Assembly (NCBI RefSeq): GCF_000218895.1
Contig: NC_015703.1
Span: 309,501-373,500, forward strand
DNA length: 64,000 nt
From: Runella slithyformis DSM 19594
Lineage (GTDB): Bacteria; Bacteroidota; Bacteroidia; Cytophagales; Spirosomataceae
Direction: 5' to 3'
Shown here: one piece after another, positions 60,606-64,000 of the stretch
Layout: each line of letters begins with the position of its first letter
Numbering within the stretch: the stretch's first letter is position 1
Program-made: the position numbers and the translations under genes
The notes under the pieces: generated by a model
What the model was told of the DNA's origin: nothing
What the model saw: only the letters and a program-made list of their open reading frames with translations
Database searches by the model: none

Positions 60606-61837
60606 AAAATACACGTATTCAACTCAGTCAGTTTACGGAGAAACTCTCCCGGCGTAAACTTCTCGGCGGAGCGGCCACGGTCGCCGTTGCCCTTGTCCAA
60701 AACGCGCACGGACAGACCCTCCAAAAAGGCATTCCGCAATCCGACTTGGACGATGACCCCACCAAAGTTCCGGGGGTTCCGCCCGGCGAACTGGGCACCC
60801 GGTCGCCTTTTGAAAAATTACTCAAAGACCCTTCCGCCACCTCTTCGCGGTCGCCGTTGCAGGATATTTACGGGATGATCACGCCCTCTGACCTGCATTT
60901 TGAACGTAACCACGGCGGCGTACCGGCCATTGATCCCGCCAAACACGAATTGCTGATCCATGGATTAGTGGAAAAACCGCTCATTTTTAAAGTAGCTGAC
61001 CTAAAGCGCTTTCCATCGGTATCGCGCATTGCCTTTTTGGAATGTTCGGGCAATTTCCGTTCGGGCAAAGAAACCCTCCGGCCGCAGGATATTTGCGGAT
61101 TGACCAGTCAAAGTGAATGGACCGGCGTGAAGCTCTCCACGATTTTTCGGGAAGCAGGTGTCAAACCCAATGCCACGTGGTTTTTGGCCGAAGGAGGCGA
61201 TGCCGCCGTGATGACCCGCAGCATTCCCGTCAAAAAAGGTTGGGACGATGCCATTTTGGCCTACGCCCAAAACGGCGAAGCCCTCCGCCCAGAGCAGGGC
61301 TACCCGCTGCGGTTGTTTTTGCCGGGCTGGGAAGGAAACACGAGCGTGAAGTGGCTGCGCCGACTGGAACTTTCCGATCAGCCGTTTATGACCCGCGAAG
61401 AAACCTCCAAATACACCGAAGGCGTCAACGGCAAAGTCCGGCAGTTCAGTTTTGACATGGATGCGCGCTCCATCATTACCTTTCCGTCGTACCCCCAACG
61501 CGTCGAAAAAGGCTGGATCGAGATTCGGGGCATTGCCTGGAGCGGACGCGGAAAAGTAGTACGGGTAGAAGTCAGCACCGATGCCGGCAAGTCCTGGCAC
61601 CCGGCCGCCCTTCAAGACCCCATTCTGGACAAAGCACATACTGCTTTTCGGTACCTGTGGCAATGGAAAGGCGACGAAACCGAGATCATGAGCCGCGTTA
61701 CCGACGAAACGGGCTATACCCAACCCACGATGAAGCAATTGGTGGAAGCGCGCGGCGAGACCGGCGGCTACCATTTCAACCCCATTACAGCCTGGCAGAT
61801 CAAGCCCGACGGGGCGGTGCTATTCAAGCCGATTTAA
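60602..61837 (+). CDS. SoxC-like sulfite dehydrogenase (molybdopterin sulfite oxidase family)
   Basis: 411 residues. A Tat-type signal, LSRRKLLGGAATVAVALV, sends the folded protein to the periplasm. The molybdopterin domain carries the Mo-binding Cys148 in FLECSGNFRSG, with LHFERNHGGVP and GYPLRLFLPGWEGNTSVKWL. A C-terminal dimerisation domain follows (GWIEIRGIAWSGRGKVVRVEVSTD, in parts). SoxC/SorA enzymes oxidise sulfite or protein-bound sulfane, with a cytochrome as acceptor; the cytochrome gene overlaps it by 4 bp. Other Sox genes (XYZAB) are not in the window, so free sulfite is the likely substrate. Confidence 0.9.
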   Translation: MKNTRIQLSQFTEKLSRRKLLGGAATVAVALVQNAHGQTLQKGIPQSDLDDDPTKVPGVPPGELGTRSPFEKLLKDPSATSSRSPLQDIYGMITPSDLHFERNHGGVPAIDPAKHELLIHGLVEKPLIFKVADLKRFPSVSRIAFLECSGNFRSGKETLRPQDICGLTSQSEWTGVKLSTIFREAGVKPNATWFLAEGGDAAVMTRSIPVKKGWDDAILAYAQNGEALRPEQGYPLRLFLPGWEGNTSVKWLRRLELSDQPFMTREETSKYTEGVNGKVRQFSFDMDARSIITFPSYPQRVEKGWIEIRGIAWSGRGKVVRVEVSTDAGKSWHPAALQDPILDKAHTAFRYLWQWKGDETEIMSRVTDETGYTQPTMKQLVEARGETGGYHFNPITAWQIKPDGAVLFKPI

Positions 61838-61866
61838 AAAGATCTTGTGGTTTTATAAGGAATATT

Positions 61867-62016
61867 ATGAAACTATTTCCTTTAATCTTCTATTTGTTAA
61901 TAAGTTGTCATGAACTAAGGATTGTTTTTCACAAAATATATTATGCATTAACCGGTTTTATTCCGTTTAATATCTATCTTATATCCCTAATTAACTTGCC
62001 GTTGTTTTTACCATAA
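61867..62016 (+). CDS. Small hydrophobic ORF, uncertain
   Basis: 49 codons from ATG 61867. The peptide is almost wholly hydrophobic (LFPLIFYLLISCHE, LTGFIPFNIYLISLINLP). Base use is AT-rich, unlike neighbouring genes, so it may be chance. ACTTGCCGTT is repeated at about 61994 and 62017, just before the next gene. Confidence 0.2.
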   Translation: MKLFPLIFYLLISCHELRIVFHKIYYALTGFIPFNIYLISLINLPLFLP

Positions 62017-62029
62017 CTTGCCGTTAAAT

Positions 62030-62842
62030 ATGACACCTTTTAAAGCGCAGACATTCACGTTAGGAGAAACGCTGACACCCGAGCAAATTGCCTTTTTTAA
62101 TGAATACGGTTTTTTACATTTTAAGCATTTTATCTCAAAAGAAGTTGTCGCCTTATTTTTAAAGGAAGCAAAAGCGGTTGAAGAAAATTTCTTTGCCCGA
62201 TCTGTCGATAAGATCAATGGCGTGCCCCTAAAATTCGGACAGGACTTGGACGGCAGTCGATTGATCCAACGTCTTTGTTTTACTTCTCAATACAGCACGG
62301 TCTTACAGGAATACCTCCGCGACCCCCGTATTCAATCGCTGGCTAAACTCTTGGGCGGGAATGCCCGCATCGGTGAAAATGAAAAAGATGGCTTGGTTTT
62401 CAACCATTATGTAAGAGGAGAAAACAGCAAATTTACCTCTATGGGCTGGCACACCGACAGTCCGCGTGACTTGTTTTTGGGTCAAAAGATCAACAAAATG
62501 CTCAATATCGGCACCCATCTGGATGATTGCCTCCAAAAAAACGGCGGCCTGAAAGTATTGCCGGGTACACACAAACAGAATATTTTCCAAACCCTCTTCC
62601 GCAAAAAGCAATTTATCGACCACAATCCGGACATCAATGAAGTTGGATTTGACATCGAAGCCGGCGATCTGACGGTACACGACGGAGACTTGTGGCATCG
62701 GGTGGAGGCCAGTCCGTTTGTCGGCGAAAAATCCCGCCGCCGGGTGATGTACGTTCCGATCGTGACCGGAAAGTACGACCCCAAACACGAAAACAGTAAA
62801 ACTCCGCTGTATCAGCGCTTCGCAAAGTACGTTGTAAAGTAA
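62030..62842 (+). CDS. Phytanoyl-CoA dioxygenase (PhyH)-family protein
   Basis: 270 residues from ATG 62030. The double-stranded beta-helix Fe(II) site is H141-x-D143 in GWHTDSP and a distal His223 in DLWHRVEASP, with Arg in SRRRVMYVP to bind 2-oxoglutarate. EQIAFFNEYGFLHFKHF and NGGLKVLPGTHK also fit. The family hydroxylates many small substrates; none is indicated here. It is cytosolic and 17 bp upstream of an SDR gene, so the two may process one metabolite. Confidence 0.88.
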   Translation: MTPFKAQTFTLGETLTPEQIAFFNEYGFLHFKHFISKEVVALFLKEAKAVEENFFARSVDKINGVPLKFGQDLDGSRLIQRLCFTSQYSTVLQEYLRDPRIQSLAKLLGGNARIGENEKDGLVFNHYVRGENSKFTSMGWHTDSPRDLFLGQKINKMLNIGTHLDDCLQKNGGLKVLPGTHKQNIFQTLFRKKQFIDHNPDINEVGFDIEAGDLTVHDGDLWHRVEASPFVGEKSRRRVMYVPIVTGKYDPKHENSKTPLYQRFAKYVVK

Positions 62843-62858
62843 CCCCTGCCCTCTCGCT

Positions 62859-63662
62859 ATGAGCTCTACTCAACCGTATGCGTTGGTCACCGGCGCCTCC
62901 CGGGGCATTGGCAAGGCCATTGCCAAAGAACTCGCCGCCCGGCAGTACAACCTGCTGTTGGTAAGCGTCGATGAACCCACCCTGCGCGCTGCCGCTTTTG
63001 GTTTGAAGCAGGAATTCCCAACGCTTGATATTCGGTATTTTGCGCAGGACCTGTCGGCTCACGGAGCCGTGGGGGCCATCAAAGAATGGTCAGCCCCTTT
63101 TCGTTCCTCCCTCAATGTGGTGGTAAATAACGCCGGCTTTGGTCTGACGGGGCGGTTTGAAGAACTGTCCGTAGAAGAGCAGCTCAATATGATTGATGTT
63201 AACTTCAAGGCCCTTGTGGCCTTGTCCCACGCATTTATTCCCATTTTAACCCAAAGTTCGGCCAAAAAAGCTTATTTACTCAACGTTGCCAGTACGACGG
63301 CCTACCAATCCGTGCCTTACCTCTCGGTCTATACCGCGACCAAAGCGGCAGTGTTATCCTTTTCCCGAAGTATCCGGCATGAACTGAGCGGCAGCAAGGT
63401 GTCGGTGTCAGTGGTCAGTCCGGGAAGCACCGATACGAATTTTGTCCAACGGGCGCGCATGGGCGAAGAGGTAAAAAAGCTGGCCGAAAAAGTGAACATG
63501 ACTCCCGAAGAGGTCGCAAAAATAGCCGTTGCCGGCTTATTTCAGGGCAAGGCAGAAATTGTTCCGGGCTTTCTTAACGTATTGAATGCCTTCTTACCCC
63601 GGCTTGTTCCTAAAATTTTGGTTGAAAAAATTGCCGGAAATATTTACAAACCCAAAGGGTAA
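62859..63662 (+). CDS. SDR-family oxidoreductase
   Basis: 267 residues. TGASRGIGKAIAKEL (cofactor loop), NNAGFGLTGRFEE, NVASTTAYQ (catalytic Ser) and the active-site YTATK are all present, unlike the SDR at 4.1 kb. VVSPGSTDTNF and the C-terminal GLFQGKAEIVPGFLNVL match the DltE/YqjQ-like branch acting on fatty or ketoacyl-like substrates. It forms a two-gene unit with the PhyH-like gene. Confidence 0.88.
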   Translation: MSSTQPYALVTGASRGIGKAIAKELAARQYNLLLVSVDEPTLRAAAFGLKQEFPTLDIRYFAQDLSAHGAVGAIKEWSAPFRSSLNVVVNNAGFGLTGRFEELSVEEQLNMIDVNFKALVALSHAFIPILTQSSAKKAYLLNVASTTAYQSVPYLSVYTATKAAVLSFSRSIRHELSGSKVSVSVVSPGSTDTNFVQRARMGEEVKKLAEKVNMTPEEVAKIAVAGLFQGKAEIVPGFLNVLNAFLPRLVPKILVEKIAGNIYKPKG

Positions 63663-63741
63663 ACGCCGAAGACACATTGGCACCGTTTAACCCTTTATTT
63701 AGCTAAAAAAATAGATACTGTAATTAATCCGTTGATTTAGG

Positions 63742-63791
63742 TCAGTGAGGACACCGGCCGAGGCAATTTCGGTGGTCAGTGTCCTCACTGA
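63742..63791. repeat. Inverted repeat between convergent genes
   Basis: Perfect 12-bp arms TCAGTGAGGACA (63742-63753) and TGTCCTCACTGA (63780-63791). The left arm plus CCG recurs at 3997-4010. It lies between the SDR gene and the minus-strand receptor and may act as a terminator, though T tracts are weak. Confidence 0.6.
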
Positions 63792-63886
63792 TCACTTTCG
63801 ACCAATTACCTGAAACGGATTATTTACAGCATCAAAAAATACAGAAAAATGGGGTTGGAGTCTGCTAAACCCTCACCCCCCGGGCT

Positions 63887-64000
63887 GTTAAAACGTATAT
63901 CTCAAGGTCACACCGTAGGTACGCGGATCGCCTAATATCCCTCCGATCTGTCCGGCACTGCCGGGGGCTACCAGCAGCTGCTCGTAGTAGTCTTTGTTAC
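63887..64000 (-). CDS. C-terminal end of a TonB-dependent receptor (partial)
   Basis: The last 37 codons lie in the window (stop at 63887-63889). The end reads GDPRTYGVTLRYTF: an outer-membrane barrel strand with the C-terminal Phe used in barrel assembly, and the DPRTYGVTLRYTF ending is that of TonB-dependent siderophore-type receptors. Its substrate cannot be told from this piece. Confidence 0.75.

Overview
The window looks like chromosomal DNA of an aerobic Bacteroidota, most likely Cytophagales of the Runella/Spirosoma/Dyadobacter type. The signs are a SusC/SusD pair, TonB-dependent receptors, a PVC-type CxxCH cytochrome, histidine kinases with jelly-roll or TPR sensors, promoters of the TTTG-(18-20)-TAnnTTTG type, and few Shine-Dalgarno sites. 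GC content is near 50 % by eye. No tRNA, rRNA, CRISPR array, prophage or intact insertion sequence was seen.

Layout. 0-1.7 kb: the end of a membrane-permease/M1-peptidase gene, then a scar where a surface-protein fragment abuts a broken DUF418 gene. 1.8-6.2 kb: sugar handling (TIM-barrel isomerase, radical SAM/SPASM protein, SDR, FucP-type symporter). 6.3-12.1 kb, minus strand: polysaccharide deacetylase, large SNF2 helicase, and two response regulators, one fused to a class III cyclase. 12.2-20.9 kb: detoxification and stress genes (YqhD-like reductase, HxlR and MarR regulators, pirin, DJ-1/PfpI, VOC), two channel genes (bestrophin, TMEM175-like), and a GxxExxY nuclease-like gene between two copies of a palindromic repeat. 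20.9-24 kb: a transporter-like/HEAT/cNMP-binding fusion. 24.1-32.1 kb: four consecutive paralogous histidine kinases with different sensor halves. 32.2-35.8 kb: a CotH-like protein, a Pycsar-type (DUF5706) membrane protein, a serine hydrolase, and an HD phosphohydrolase resembling the domain often fused to DUF5706. 36-45.5 kb: MocR/PdxR-type regulator, M20 amidohydrolase, small enzymes, YggS, penicillin-acylase-type hydrolase, and a broken SBBP propeller gene. 46-50.7 kb: SGNH hydrolase with a large PVC-type cytochrome/dehydrogenase. 51.2-64 kb: a response regulator, a long structured leader, SusC/SusD, two DoxX-like membrane proteins, cytochrome c with a SoxC-like molybdoenzyme, a phytanoyl-CoA dioxygenase-like protein, an SDR, and the end of a TonB-dependent receptor.

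How they may work together (inference). The SusCD-DoxX-cytochrome-SoxC block reads as uptake of a substrate followed by periplasmic oxidation, possibly of a sulfur compound. The cyclase-fused regulator and the cNMP-binding protein suggest a cyclic-nucleotide circuit. The DUF5706 and HD genes look like the two halves of a fused effector family. Several genes are decaying: DUF418, SBBP, the DUF481-like signal peptide, and a truncated TonB receptor start.
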